DNA from: Lutimaribacter saemankumensis
GTDB lineage: Bacteria; Pseudomonadota; Alphaproteobacteria; Rhodobacterales; Rhodobacteraceae
Length of the DNA stretch: 46,448 nt
NCBI RefSeq assembly: GCF_900100005.1
Contig: NZ_FNEB01000013.1
Coordinates: 1 to 46,448, forward strand
Direction: 5' to 3'
Each line of letters begins with the position of its first letter. The first letter of the stretch is position 1. This document shows positions 1-8,289 of this stretch, piece after piece. The position numbers were made by a program, and so were the translations under genes. The notes below the pieces were generated by a model. That model saw only the letters and a program-made list of their open reading frames with translations. It did not search any database and had not been told where the DNA came from.

Positions 1-30
1 TTGGGCAACTCACCAATCGAAGGTCAACTA

Positions 31-423
31 ATGGAACTTGAACGCATACTACATGTCGATGACGATGAAGACATCCGCACCATCGTGCAGATCGCACTGG
101 AAACCGTCGGTCAATTCAGGATCCTTCAATCCAGCGATGGCCAATCGGCGATCTCTTCAGCAGAGGAATTCGCGCCGCATCTTCTGCTCTTGGATGTCAT
201 GATGCCAGAGATGAGTGGCCAGGAACTCCGTAGTGAAATTCAAGAAATTCCAGGCATGGCGGACGTACCGACGGTGTTTGTTACAGCGAAGGCTGAAGAC
301 CATTTTGCAGAAGAGCTGCGTGCGCAAGGCGCAATCGCGGTAATCACAAAGCCATTCGATCCGATGACACTTGCCGACGAACTACGTGCGATTTGGACGA
401 GTTGGCTATCAGATGCTGCATGA
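31..423 (+). CDS. Stand-alone response regulator receiver protein (CheY-like)
   Basis: A single receiver (REC) domain of about 130 residues with no output domain. It should be phosphorylated by a histidine kinase and signal through protein contacts. With the ATG at 31, the acidic cluster is D10-D12 (VDDDED), the phosphoacceptor is D55 in LLLLDVMMP, the conserved Thr is T85 (VFVTAK) and the conserved Lys is K107 (ITKPFDP), so all key residues are present. I chose the ATG at 31 because AAGG lies about 8 bases upstream. The frame is open to the window edge, so a longer protein or an upstream fused domain outside the window cannot be excluded. No kinase gene is adjacent. It lies inside the presumed integrated element that ends at tRNA-Arg. 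The family is certain; the signalling role is unknown. Confidence 0.85.
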   Translation: MELERILHVDDDEDIRTIVQIALETVGQFRILQSSDGQSAISSAEEFAPHLLLLDVMMPEMSGQELRSEIQEIPGMADVPTVFVTAKAEDHFAEELRAQGAIAVITKPFDPMTLADELRAIWTSWLSDAA

Positions 424-863
424 CATTTCAGATAGGAACGCCTGCAAGTCCGAATGAATACCGTTCACGACGGATCAAATGAGACGCGAGGGCCTTTTTG
501 GTACCGACAATTACCAGAGAATTGTTCATAAAAAGGCTCGATAATTAACTCCAGCTCGAATTCTGGAACACCGGAGGATCTACTTCGGCTCCTGGCAACA
601 TCCCTGTTAGCCTTAGAGGACAGCTAATGGCTTTGATGGAAAGGGATCTCGCACCAACCACGTTACTGCTTTAGTGTTTGCGTCTGGCGTTCCCGCATAT
701 GCGCGAAGCCTCGCTTATTGATTGCGGCGTCTAATGCCTTGCTCCTTCGAAAGAGGCAGGAAACGCAGCACTTCCTGAAATTTTGGGAAGAATTTTATTC
801 CTTCCATTTACTTTGGTGTGAATTTTATTTATCACAAAGTCAGAGCGACAGAGACTGGATCAC
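424..863. other. Intergenic region without recognisable gene
   Basis: About 440 bases lacking a convincing coding frame, AT-richer towards its right end. The 10-mer GAATTTTATT occurs twice (790-799 and 820-829), 30 bases apart and just upstream of the gene at 864. These may be promoter or operator half-sites, but this is only a positional guess. No terminator with a clear U-tract was seen after the receiver gene. Confidence 0.5.
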
Positions 864-1445
864 ATGAAGCCCAAAGAATTCATCGCTGGCTTGGCCGACG
901 CCATGCAAGTCGAGAGCACAGAACTCGCCACGGTCGATCGGGCCCTGGCAAAGCAAGGTCTTCGACAGCTTGCCCGGGGCCGCTTTCATCCCGACATCAC
1001 GCTCAAAGAAGGGGTCCAACTCGTATGTGCATGGGCGAGAGCAACTAATCTGACACAAGCGGCGGACGAGGTCCGCCGCTTGGAGCTTTGCGTTATGCCA
1101 ACCGACGGCCTGGCGGACAGTACATTGAACGAGGTTGTCGATCCGTTCGGCGCAACGCTCAAAGACCTATCAGACAGCAACATTCTTGACGCCGTGACGA
1201 GGCTCGCTCGACAGCTCGGCGAGAAGAACTACCCCGATCAAAAAGTCTCGGTCACTATCGAGAAAAATGGTCCTGCGGAAATCTTCTACGGCGGACTCTT
1301 TGATACGAAACGGCTGGTTTTTGAGGACCTTCCGGAGAAATTTGAGTTCAAGTCCCCCGCGACTGTGACTGTAAGCGTCACGATTCATGGCCCTGTCCTG
1401 AAGTGGATCTATGACGCGACCGAAGGGCATGATGCCAAGGCCTGA
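864..1445 (+). CDS. Hypothetical protein, 193 aa, in the integrated element
   Basis: I do not recognise this family. The N-terminal 80 residues are helical and charged and could hold a small helix-turn-helix-like fold. Residues about 110-185 alternate in a beta-rich pattern (KVSVTIEKNGPAEIFYGG and TVTVSVTIHGP). There is no signal peptide or membrane segment. The ATG at 864 has only a weak purine-rich site (GAGACTGG) before it. It sits 72 bases upstream of the small HTH gene and the integrase and runs the same way, so it may be an accessory gene of the element, for example in regulation. That role is inferred from position only. Confidence 0.6.
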   Translation: MKPKEFIAGLADAMQVESTELATVDRALAKQGLRQLARGRFHPDITLKEGVQLVCAWARATNLTQAADEVRRLELCVMPTDGLADSTLNEVVDPFGATLKDLSDSNILDAVTRLARQLGEKNYPDQKVSVTIEKNGPAEIFYGGLFDTKRLVFEDLPEKFEFKSPATVTVSVTIHGPVLKWIYDATEGHDAKA

Positions 1446-1517
1446 TCGACAGAAAACGGCCATGCGGCGATTGGAACCGGAAACCCTGCCTCTATGCCTA
1501 CAGGAGACACATTCATC

Positions 1518-1787
1518 ATGAGCAAAGATCTCACAATGAGCGAAGAAAGTTCATTTGGATCAGTTTCCTGGGTGGCGCAGCGTCTTGGGCTATCCAAAGA
1601 TCAGTTCCTTCGCAAACGTGACACGCTTGAAGGTGAGGGTTTCCCTAAAAAGGATCCGCTTACAAAAAACTACCACAAGGCCGACGTGGATGCTTGGATA
1701 GATCATCGCCGCCGCATCCCTGATGCAAAAACGGTGGCGGTATCCAATCTGACATCCAGAACGGAGGTAAATCTCGATGCCGTTTAA
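1518..1787 (+). CDS. Small excisionase/AlpA-like helix-turn-helix protein
   Basis: About 89 residues. The core SVSWVAQRLGLSKDQFLRKR followed by a GFPKKDPLTKNYHKADVDAWI stretch resembles MerR/AlpA-type winged-helix proteins, in which a helix-turn-helix is followed by a short wing and a final helix starting near DVDAWI. Such proteins act as excisionases or transcription activators of integrases on mobile elements. The start at 1518 is preferred over an in-frame ATG at 1494 because AGGAG (1502-1506) sits 11 bases before it. Its end overlaps the integrase start by 11 bases (1777-1787), implying co-transcription and probably translational coupling. The excisionase role is inferred from fold and neighbour. 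Confidence 0.7.
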   Translation: MSKDLTMSEESSFGSVSWVAQRLGLSKDQFLRKRDTLEGEGFPKKDPLTKNYHKADVDAWIDHRRRIPDAKTVAVSNLTSRTEVNLDAV

Positions 1788-3003
1788 GGACGCCTTGTGG
1801 GACGGCTCAGACCCACTCTATGCACCATGCCTTTCGTGGTCCGGGCGGGATCCCCTTGCACGACAAGCGCGATGGAAATGCCCGAAGAAGTACCTGTCAG
1901 CCGGATACCAAGTTAAATCCGTCAAGGTCGGAGAATCAGGCCATCCGGATGACGAGCACCAACTCGACCGCGCTCTCCGCTGCCGGCAGCTCACGCAGGA
2001 ACTTGTCCGCTGGTGGGACAGCCTGGATCAAGCAAGAATACAAATTGGCACCTGGCACTACCTAATCGCTCGGTACAAGTCGGATGAGTTCTCGCCAATC
2101 CACGAAGTGAAGGGAAACACGAAACACGGTTACCTCCAGCAGCTTGCCAAACTCGAAACCGCGATCGGACATATGCGGATCGAGGATCTAAGCTATGAGC
2201 AGATCAAGCGGACGCAGAAGGCGATGGAGGACAAGGGACGGTCCGCATCGTACGTCCACCGTTTCTTCAATACGCTTCGGCGCGTCGCACGCTATGGCAA
2301 GGCCCTGCAGATCAGGGAGGCTGCTGCCGTCGCAGAGACGCTCGGAGAGATGCGGTTCCAGGTCGGGGCGGCCCGGCAAGTGGCACCGACGCGGGAGCAG
2401 GTCTACCAGATCGTTGCCGCCGCGGATGCCACGGGCCTGCCAGACTTTGCGGTTGGCATCCTGATCCAGTTCGAGTTCACCTTGCGCGCCGTCGACGTCC
2501 GCGGTCAGTGGCTGCCAACGGATGAGCAGGAAGGTGGCATCATCCGCAATGGCAAACGCTGGCAAGATGGCCTGACATGGGACATGTTCGATGCAGATCT
2601 GACCAGCTTCTCCAAGGTCATATCGAATACCGCGAAGAGCCTGTCCGAGCCATATCTCTTCGACCTCACGCCTCTTCCCGAGATCCAAACCCGGCTGCGG
2701 TTGCTGCGGCCTGAGAACCCGGTTGGGCCCGTCATCCGGTCTATGCGGTCTGGTGGACTTCCTTATACACCGAGCGGCTGGTCCCAAGCCTGGGCGCGCA
2801 TGCGCAAGGATGCCGGACTTCCGGAGAATATCTGGATGATGGATGTACGGGCCGGTGCAGTCACGGAAGCAAAGAGCTTGGGCGTGGATCCCTATGCCTT
2901 GCGAGATGCCGCACAACATGCCAGCGTCTCGACCACCAACCGCTATTCGCGCAACAGAAGCGAAGGCGCGAACCAGATCGTTCAACTGCGTCGCCAGAAG
3001 TAG
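1777..3003 (+). CDS. Tyrosine-type site-specific recombinase (integrase)
   Basis: A 408-residue phage/island-type integrase. The SAM-like core-binding region covers about residues 92-175. The catalytic part includes R237 (FTLRAVD), R358 (MMDVRAG), H381 (AAQHAS) and the nucleophile Y390 (TTNRYSR). The usual His of the HxxR box is a Met here (position 355), a variation found in some alphaproteobacterial integrases. The enzyme would cut and rejoin DNA between an element att site and tRNA-Arg. It starts within the preceding HTH gene and ends 77 bases before the 3' end of the tRNA gene, the standard arrangement for an island inserted in a tRNA. A perfect inverted repeat begins at its stop codon. 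Confidence 0.92.
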   Translation: MPFKDALWDGSDPLYAPCLSWSGRDPLARQARWKCPKKYLSAGYQVKSVKVGESGHPDDEHQLDRALRCRQLTQELVRWWDSLDQARIQIGTWHYLIARYKSDEFSPIHEVKGNTKHGYLQQLAKLETAIGHMRIEDLSYEQIKRTQKAMEDKGRSASYVHRFFNTLRRVARYGKALQIREAAAVAETLGEMRFQVGAARQVAPTREQVYQIVAAADATGLPDFAVGILIQFEFTLRAVDVRGQWLPTDEQEGGIIRNGKRWQDGLTWDMFDADLTSFSKVISNTAKSLSEPYLFDLTPLPEIQTRLRLLRPENPVGPVIRSMRSGGLPYTPSGWSQAWARMRKDAGLPENIWMMDVRAGAVTEAKSLGVDPYALRDAAQHASVSTTNRYSRNRSEGANQIVQLRRQK

Positions 3004-3047
3004 TTGGATCAGATCGGGAACAACACTGATCCAACATGATCCAACAT
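3003..3047. repeat. Inverted repeat plus tandem decamer between integrase and tRNA-Arg
   Basis: GTTGGATCAG (3003-3012) and CTGATCCAAC (3026-3035) form a perfect 10-bp inverted repeat with a 13-base loop. The decamer GATCCAACAT is repeated in tandem at 3028-3037 and 3038-3047. There is no U-tract, so a simple terminator is unlikely. The place, between int and the attachment gene, suits arm-type integrase or excisionase binding sites. That function is inferred. Confidence 0.6.
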
Positions 3048-3080
3048 GGCGATCGCTAAATCGTTAAGTCTTTGAAATTA

Positions 3081-3157
3081 TGGCGATCCCACGAGGACTC
3101 GAACCCCGAACCTGCTGATTAGAAGTCAGCTGCTCTATCCAGTTGAGCTATGGGACC
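3081..3157 (-). tRNA. tRNA-Arg (anticodon UCU)
   Basis: The reverse strand folds as a complete tRNA. The acceptor GGTCCCA pairs with TGGGATC (one G-U), the D-arm begins AGCTCAACTGGATAGAGC, the anticodon loop CTTCTAA carries TCT, and the T-loop is GTTCGAGTCC. The discriminator G is followed by an encoded CCA at 3081-3083. It reads AGA/AGG codons. Its 3' end faces the integrase, marking it as the insertion site of the element to the left. Confidence 0.95.
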
Positions 3158-3198
3158 GCTGGTGCCTGTTTGCGCAGGATACCGCTCGGGCGCAAGCG

Positions 3199-3510
3199 TT
3201 AGTGGGTCCATGCTCCACGGCGGTTGGTCGCGAAATTCTCGCCATAGCCACCCGGACGGACATTGGGTTTGCGCGGCTTCGGTTCGACAACGATCGCGTC
3301 GACCCCGTGCGCTTCGGCATATTCAAGCGCGGCTTCCTTGGAGGAAAAGCGCAGCTTGACCTGAGATTGCGTATCCGACGACGACGTCCAGCCCATCAGT
3401 GGATCCACCTCGCGCTGCGAGGCAGGCGCATATTCCAGAACCCAGTGCCGGGACTTGGCCGTGCCGGATTGCATCGCATTGCGGGCGGGTTTGTAGATAC
3501 GGGCGCGCAT
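3199..3510 (-). CDS. ETC complex I subunit-like protein (NDUFS4 family)
   Basis: A 103-residue protein of the NDUFS4-like accessory complex I family, common as a small stand-alone gene in alphaproteobacteria. Typical features are the N-terminal [13 protein letters not shown] segment, the central HWVLEY, the GWTSSSDT box and the [12 protein letters not shown] helix. In mitochondria this subunit supports assembly and stability of the NADH-binding arm; the bacterial copies are expected to do the same. It stands alone beside tRNA-Arg, outside any nuo operon. The ATG at 3510 fits the family's usual N-terminus. Confidence 0.88.
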   Translation of the reverse strand: MRARIYKPARNAMQSGTAKSRHWVLEYAPASQREVDPLMGWTSSSDTQSQVKLRFSSKEAALEYAEAHGVDAIVVEPKPRKPNVRPGGYGENFATNRRGAWTH

Positions 3511-3908
3511 CGGAATCCTCTTGCCAGTTTGCGCAGCCGTTATCGGCCAAAACCCTCAACGGGGCAAGGGCCAACACAAGGTGTGAAAACCTTTGGGGTG
3601 CAAACAGCTGCATGGTCATGCCCCGGCCACGGGGAGCGAGGGGTGGGTGTTGCAGCCGGGGGCGCAACCTAGCACACTGCTTGCAAGCCGAAGACTAGCA
3701 ACGCAAACGGAAATCACGCAAGAAATAGATGTTTTTGAAACTCGCGTTTCCAGTCTGTCCTGACAGGCCAAAGGTTGTAAGCACATGCCGGAACGTCAAA
3801 TAATGCCGGTCGCCTGTTTTTCCCGCGGCCCTTGGGCCGGATGTGTCCTGCGGGCTTGAACTGGAACAAAAACAGATCAAATCTGTAGCAGCCCAGCCGG
3901 AGATTCTC
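3511..3908. other. Divergent intergenic region before uvrB
   Basis: About 400 bases between the NDUFS4-like gene and uvrB. I see no gene. Two short palindromes occur: GAAAC-TCGC-GTTTC (3737-3750) and CTGTC-CT-GACAG (3755-3766). No alphaproteobacterial SOS box (GTTC-N7-GTTC) was found, so LexA control of uvrB cannot be claimed from this sequence. Confidence 0.5.
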
Positions 3909-6107
3909 ATGCCTTACGCACATTCCGACGCGTCGGAACCGATCCTCCATTCCCCAGCCCCGGACGTGAAGACCCGCGAAAAGCTCGAAGGCGGAAAACG
4001 GTTTGTCGTGCATACCGAGTTCAAGCCCTCCGGCGATCAGCCCACCGCCATCGCCGAGCTTTCGGGCGGCATCGACGCCGGCGAGCGGGACCAGGTTCTT
4101 CTGGGCGCGACAGGCACGGGCAAGACCTTCACCATGGCCAAGGTGATCGAGGAAACCCAGCGCCCCGCCATCATCCTGGCCCCGAACAAGACACTTGCCG
4201 CCCAGCTCTATGGCGAATTCAAGGGGTTCTTTCCCGATAACGCGGTCGAATACTTCGTCAGCTACTACGACTACTACCAGCCCGAGGCATATGTGCCGCG
4301 CAGCGACACCTATATCGAGAAGGAATCCCAGATCAACGAACAGATCGACCGGATGCGCCACTCGGCCACCCGCGCGCTGCTGGAGCGCGACGACGTGATC
4401 ATCGTGGCCTCGGTCAGCTGCATTTACGGCATCGGCTCGGTCGAAACCTATGGTGCGATGACGCAGGATCTGCAGGTCGGAAAGGAATACGACCAGCGCT
4501 CGGTCATGGCCGATCTGGTCGCGCAGCAATACCGGCGCAACGACCAGGCCTTCCAGCGGGGATCGTTCCGTGTGCGGGGCGACAGCCTGGAAATCTGGCC
4601 CGCCCACCTCGAAGACCGGGCCTGGAAGCTGTCATTCTTCGGCGAAGAACTGGAATCCATTACCGAATTCGATCCCCTGACCGGCGAAAAGGCCGCGTCG
4701 ATGGAACGTGTGCGCGTCTATGCGAATTCGCATTACGTGACGCCAAAACCGACGATGCAGCAGGCGATCATCAACATCAAAAAGGAACTGCGCCAACGGC
4801 TCGACCAGTTGGTGGGCGAGGGCAAGCTGCTCGAAGCACAGCGGCTCGAACAGCGCACGAATTTCGATCTCGAGATGCTCGAAGCGACGGGCGTGTGCAA
4901 CGGGATCGAAAACTATTCCCGCTACCTGACGGGCCGCGCTCCGGGCGAACCGCCCCCCACCCTGTTTGAATTCATCCCCGATCACGCCATCGTTTTCGCG
5001 GACGAAAGCCATGTCTCGGTGCCGCAGATCGGCGGCATGTATCGTGGTGACTACCGCCGCAAGTTCACCCTGGCCGAACACGGGTTCCGCCTGCCGTCCT
5101 GCATGGACAACCGCCCGCTGAAATTCGAGGAATGGGACGCCATGCGCCCGCAATCCGTGTTCGTCAGCGCAACCCCCGGCGCTTGGGAGTTGGAGCAGAC
5201 CGGCGGTGTGTTCACCGAACAGGTGATCCGCCCGACCGGGCTGCTTGATCCACAGGTCGAAATCCGCCCGGTCGAAATGCAGGTCGACGATCTGCTGGAC
5301 GAGGTGCGCAAGGTTTCGGCCGCCGGTTACCGTACGCTCTGCACCACCCTGACCAAACGCATGGCCGAGGATTTGACCGAATACCTGCATGAACAGGGTG
5401 TGCGCGTGCGCTACATGCATTCCGACATCGACACGATCGAGCGGATCGAAATCCTGCGCGATCTGCGCCTTGGGGCGTTCGACGTGCTGATCGGCATCAA
5501 CCTTCTGCGCGAAGGTCTCGACATCCCCGAATGCGGTCTGGTCGCCATCCTGGATGCCGACAAGGAAGGGTTCCTGCGTTCCGAAACCTCGCTGATCCAG
5601 ACGATCGGCCGCGCCGCGCGAAACGCCGATGGCCGGGTGATCATGTATGCCGACCGCATCACGGGCTCGATGGAGCGGGCGATCGCAGAAACCGACCGCC
5701 GCCGCACCAAGCAGATCGCCTATAACGAGGAACACGGGATCACGCCGGAAACCGTGCGCAAGAATGTCGACGACATTCTGGCTGGGCTCTACAAGGGCGA
5801 CGTGGACATGAACCGCGTCACCGCCAAGATCGACGACAAGCTGCAGGGCTCGAACATGCAGGCGGTTCTGGACGGCCTGCGCGACGACATGCGCAAGGCC
5901 GCCGAAAACCTCGAATTCGAAGAGGCCGCCCGCCTGCGCGACGAAATCAAGCGGCTGGAAGCTGTCGATCTTGCGATCCACGACGACCCGCTGGCCCGCC
6001 AGCAGGCGGTCGAAAAAGCCAGCGAAGACGCTGTAAAGTCGCGCGGTCGGTCAACGGCAGGCCGGGCCGGCCAGCGGGGCGGCAACAAGCGGCGCAAGGG
6101 CCGATGA
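3909..6107 (+). CDS. uvrB: Excinuclease ABC subunit B (UvrB)
   Basis: A 732-residue protein, slightly longer than E. coli UvrB. It is the damage-verifying helicase-like subunit of nucleotide excision repair, loaded by UvrA and recruiting UvrC. Visible features are the Walker A GATGTGKT (about residue 66), the beta-hairpin [12 protein letters not shown] that clamps damaged DNA, the ADESH motif II, the C-terminal helicase half with IGRAARN motif VI, and a C-terminal UVR domain ([13 protein letters not shown]) that binds UvrC. The ATG at 3909 is chosen over an in-frame upstream ATG at 3843 because GGAG (3899-3902) precedes it and because the MPYAHSD start matches related proteins as I recall them. 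The tail is basic and low in complexity. Confidence 0.97.
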   Translation: MPYAHSDASEPILHSPAPDVKTREKLEGGKRFVVHTEFKPSGDQPTAIAELSGGIDAGERDQVLLGATGTGKTFTMAKVIEETQRPAIILAPNKTLAAQLYGEFKGFFPDNAVEYFVSYYDYYQPEAYVPRSDTYIEKESQINEQIDRMRHSATRALLERDDVIIVASVSCIYGIGSVETYGAMTQDLQVGKEYDQRSVMADLVAQQYRRNDQAFQRGSFRVRGDSLEIWPAHLEDRAWKLSFFGEELESITEFDPLTGEKAASMERVRVYANSHYVTPKPTMQQAIINIKKELRQRLDQLVGEGKLLEAQRLEQRTNFDLEMLEATGVCNGIENYSRYLTGRAPGEPPPTLFEFIPDHAIVFADESHVSVPQIGGMYRGDYRRKFTLAEHGFRLPSCMDNRPLKFEEWDAMRPQSVFVSATPGAWELEQTGGVFTEQVIRPTGLLDPQVEIRPVEMQVDDLLDEVRKVSAAGYRTLCTTLTKRMAEDLTEYLHEQGVRVRYMHSDIDTIERIEILRDLRLGAFDVLIGINLLREGLDIPECGLVAILDADKEGFLRSETSLIQTIGRAARNADGRVIMYADRITGSMERAIAETDRRRTKQIAYNEEHGITPETVRKNVDDILAGLYKGDVDMNRVTAKIDDKLQGSNMQAVLDGLRDDMRKAAENLEFEEAARLRDEIKRLEAVDLAIHDDPLARQQAVEKASEDAVKSRGRSTAGRAGQRGGNKRRKGR

Positions 6108-6156
6108 AACCCCACCCGAAGGCTGCCCTCTTGTCGTAAGCCTATCATCTGCAAAG

Positions 6157-6187
6157 AAAAAAACGCGGCCTCCTTTCGGAAGCCGCG
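6157..6187 (-). terminator. Rho-independent terminator of csp (6228-6434)
   Basis: On the minus strand a stem CGCGGCTTCC/GGAGGCCGCG with a short GAAA-type loop is followed by a run of seven T. It lies about 40 bases past the csp stop codon. It also separates csp from the convergent uvrB. Confidence 0.88.
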
Positions 6188-6227
6188 CAAAATTTCTTCT
6201 CAGGCCGGGCCTGGGCCCGGCAAGGGC

Positions 6228-6434
6228 TTACGCCAGCTGAAGGTTCGTCGCGCTTTCGCGGCCGTCACGGCCCGCTTCGACGTCGAACGTCACCTTCTGG
6301 TCATCCGCCAGGCCGGTCAGGCCCGAACGCTCAACGGCCGAGATGTGAACGAACACGTCTTTGCCGCCCGATTCAGGCTGAATGAAGCCGAAGCCTTTGG
6401 TGGAGTTGAACCATTTTACAGTGCCATTGGCCAT
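6228..6434 (-). CDS. Cold-shock protein, CspA family (copy 1)
   Basis: A 68-residue single cold-shock domain that binds single-stranded RNA and DNA and acts as an RNA chaperone. RNP1 is KGFGFI and RNP2 is VFVHI; the opening MANGTVKWFN and the ERSGLTGL loop are typical. It is closely similar to the second copy at 9008-9214, differing at few positions. It is monocistronic, with its own terminator and a leader shared in sequence with the other copy. Whether it responds to cold cannot be read from the protein. Confidence 0.96.
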   Translation of the reverse strand: MANGTVKWFNSTKGFGFIQPESGGKDVFVHISAVERSGLTGLADDQKVTFDVEAGRDGRESATNLQLA

Positions 6435-6550
6435 CTGTGTTTTCCTTTGATGTATGCCACTCGCAATATGCAGCGGCCCGGCGAAGAGGCGTCTGGATCG
6501 AAAGACTGCGCGCCGGTGAAGGAAAACAGAAGTCGAATAGAAGGTCTAAG
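6435..6550 (-). promoter_or_regulatory. Conserved 5' leader of csp copy 1
   Basis: The sequence upstream of this csp matches that upstream of the second csp. A block of about 40 bases (6468-6508 here, 9250-9289 there) is nearly identical, including TGCAGCGG, CGGCGAAG and CGTCTGGATCGAA on the plus strand. Weaker similarity continues to about 6550. The block lies 34-74 bases before the start codon, so it should be transcribed as 5' UTR. A structured, possibly temperature-responsive leader is inferred by analogy with cspA leaders. Confidence 0.6.
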
Positions 6551-6722
6551 CAACTGCTCAGTGACAGGTCGGCCCACCAATAGCAAGCAAAACCGTGACT
6601 CAAGGCAAACCGACAACAGCGGCTTCCCGCCTGTCGCCCCGCATCACTCACCCACCGCCCGGCATCCAAACCCGGCAATGACGCGCTTTCCAACTTCGCC
6701 CGAACCGCATATCCATTTTGCC

Positions 6723-7466
6723 ATGCGCAGCTTGATGCCCATCCTCCTTGCCCTTTGCGTGCTCGCCGCCCCGGCCCGGGCTGAAACGAAATGTGCGGCG
6801 CCCCCCTTCGATACCTTGCCTGCGCTGACTCAGTCCCTTTCCGATCTGTCCCTTGTCTTCAACGCTTTTGCGGCCCTTCGCGACACGCTGAACACCGAGG
6901 TCAGTCAGGTGTGTATCGTCGATCCGATGATCGGCGCGCGCGGGTATTTCGAACCGGATACCGGCCGCCTGATGCTGGCCGCCGACCTGCCGCCTGGCCT
7001 TGGTCAGGCCGTTCTGGTGCATGAACTGCGCCACGTGCAGCAATTCTCGCTTGGCACCTGCCCCACCCCGGCGCTGACCATGCAGGACTATGCACAGGCC
7101 GTCTTCGCGATGGAGGCCGACGCATCGGTCACCAGTCTCGTCGTCGCCGACTACCTGCGCGAACGGGGTAAGCCGGCGATGTGGCAGGCTCTGGCGGAAT
7201 GGCCGATGCAGGCGGATATCGCCGCCGCCTATGACGCCGCCCGCGCGCAAGGCGTCGAGGCTGCCGCCGCAGCGGCCTTTGCCGCCTGGTACGACAACGA
7301 AGACCGCCGCCGCAGCTATTATGCGTCGACCTGTCTCGACTATCTCGACCGCGAAGAACGCAGCCACCGCCTGCCCGCCCAAGGCGCGCTGTCCGAAGGG
7401 TTCTACAGCCAGCTATGCGTACTGCCCGACGGGCGCGCATATTCCTGCATGGCGCCGGACGACTGA
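6723..7466 (+). CDS. Secreted putative zinc metallopeptidase (HExxH protein)
   Basis: About 247 residues with a clear signal peptide ending near PARA. The VLVHELRHVQQ segment is an HExxH zinc-binding motif (HELRH), and the helix after it carries acidic residues (AVFAMEADASVT) that could supply a third ligand. Four or more cysteines (TKCAAPP, QVCIVD, GTCPTP, STCLDY, QLCVLP, YSCMAP) suggest disulfides in the periplasm. It resembles the uncharacterised DUF6782-type putative metallopeptidases; the exact family name is from memory. The ATG at 6723 gives the signal peptide directly, although the frame is open further upstream into the csp gene. Its substrate is unknown. It runs convergent with the TIM-barrel gene. 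Confidence 0.75.
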   Translation: MRSLMPILLALCVLAAPARAETKCAAPPFDTLPALTQSLSDLSLVFNAFAALRDTLNTEVSQVCIVDPMIGARGYFEPDTGRLMLAADLPPGLGQAVLVHELRHVQQFSLGTCPTPALTMQDYAQAVFAMEADASVTSLVVADYLRERGKPAMWQALAEWPMQADIAAAYDAARAQGVEAAAAAAFAAWYDNEDRRRSYYASTCLDYLDREERSHRLPAQGALSEGFYSQLCVLPDGRAYSCMAPDD

Positions 7467-7473
7467 CGCCGGA

Positions 7474-8289
7474 TCACTGGCCCAGGCCCAACCGCTCCAG
7501 ATACGCGACGCTGTCGGGCACACGGGTGAAATCGTTGATTTCGACGATGAGATGCGGGTTGCCGTGCAAATCGCCCAGCGCCTTGAAGATCGCGTGAAAA
7601 TTGATGCTGCCCTCGCCCAGCACCCAGTGGCGGTCGGCATAGCCATCGGCATCCTGCAGATGCACATGCCCCAGCAGATCGCCCGCGTCCTGAACGAAAC
7701 GGTCGACCGACGGGGCTCCGGCGCTGACATGCGCCCATTCCGCATGCCCGGTATCGACCGACAGGCGCAAGGCGGGACTGTCCGCCGCCTCGACGACGGC
7801 ACGGCGCAGCGCGGGGTCGGTATCTCGGATGTTTTCCAGCACCATCTCCACGCCCATATCGGCGGCGCGGGCAAGGGCGGGCTCCAGTGTATCGAGCACC
7901 GCACGGATCGATTTCTCGCGGTCATGCGGTCCGTTATCGAGGTTATGCGCATCCCATGGATCATAGGGCGAATGGATCACCATCTGCCGCGCCTCGAGGC
8001 GGCCGCAGACATCCAGCGCCGCATCCAGCCGCGCCTGCACGACCGCGCGAATTTCGCGGTCTTTCACGTTCAGCTCGAACCCGGAAAACGGACCGTGGAT
8101 GCCAAGACGTCCCTTCCAGCCCTTCAGTTTGGCCTTGGCCATGTCGATGAACGGGCCGGGGTTTTTCAGGATGTCGGCCATGCAGAACTCGGGCAGCTCG
8201 ATGTCCCGGTCCTTTTCGAAAATCCAGTCGCGGTGCCGGTCGAGATCCAGCACCGTCAACTGCGCCCCGATCACGGGCAGGTCGCTCAT
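7474..8289 (-). CDS. Sugar phosphate isomerase/epimerase-like TIM-barrel protein
   Basis: A 271-residue protein of the xylose isomerase-like/AP endonuclease family 2 TIM-barrel superfamily. Barrel-strand motifs with likely metal ligands are visible: RLGIHGPF, MVIHSPYD, GVEMVLENI, LSVDTGHAEW, GHVHLQDADG and LIVEIND. The H, E and D residues of these strands normally bind a divalent metal in isomerases or epimerases. The substrate cannot be deduced. The start at 8289 overlaps the stop of the upstream rhodanese gene as ATGA (8286-8289), so the two are co-transcribed and translationally coupled. Confidence 0.85.
   Translation of the reverse strand: MSDLPVIGAQLTVLDLDRHRDWIFEKDRDIELPEFCMADILKNPGPFIDMAKAKLKGWKGRLGIHGPFSGFELNVKDREIRAVVQARLDAALDVCGRLEARQMVIHSPYDPWDAHNLDNGPHDREKSIRAVLDTLEPALARAADMGVEMVLENIRDTDPALRRAVVEAADSPALRLSVDTGHAEWAHVSAGAPSVDRFVQDAGDLLGHVHLQDADGYADRHWVLGEGSINFHAIFKALGDLHGNPHLIVEINDFTRVPDSVAYLERLGLGQ

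Noticed and set aside
3843-3908. Extra 22 residues at the UvrB N-terminus
   Set aside because: The ATG at 3909 has a proper ribosome site and fits the family start.
3699-3908. LexA/SOS box before uvrB
   Set aside because: No GTTC-N7-GTTC was found. GAAC copies near 3859 are only two bases apart.
4632-5981. 449-codon frame antisense to uvrB
   Set aside because: Shadow of the strongly coding uvrB strand; the composition is not protein-like.
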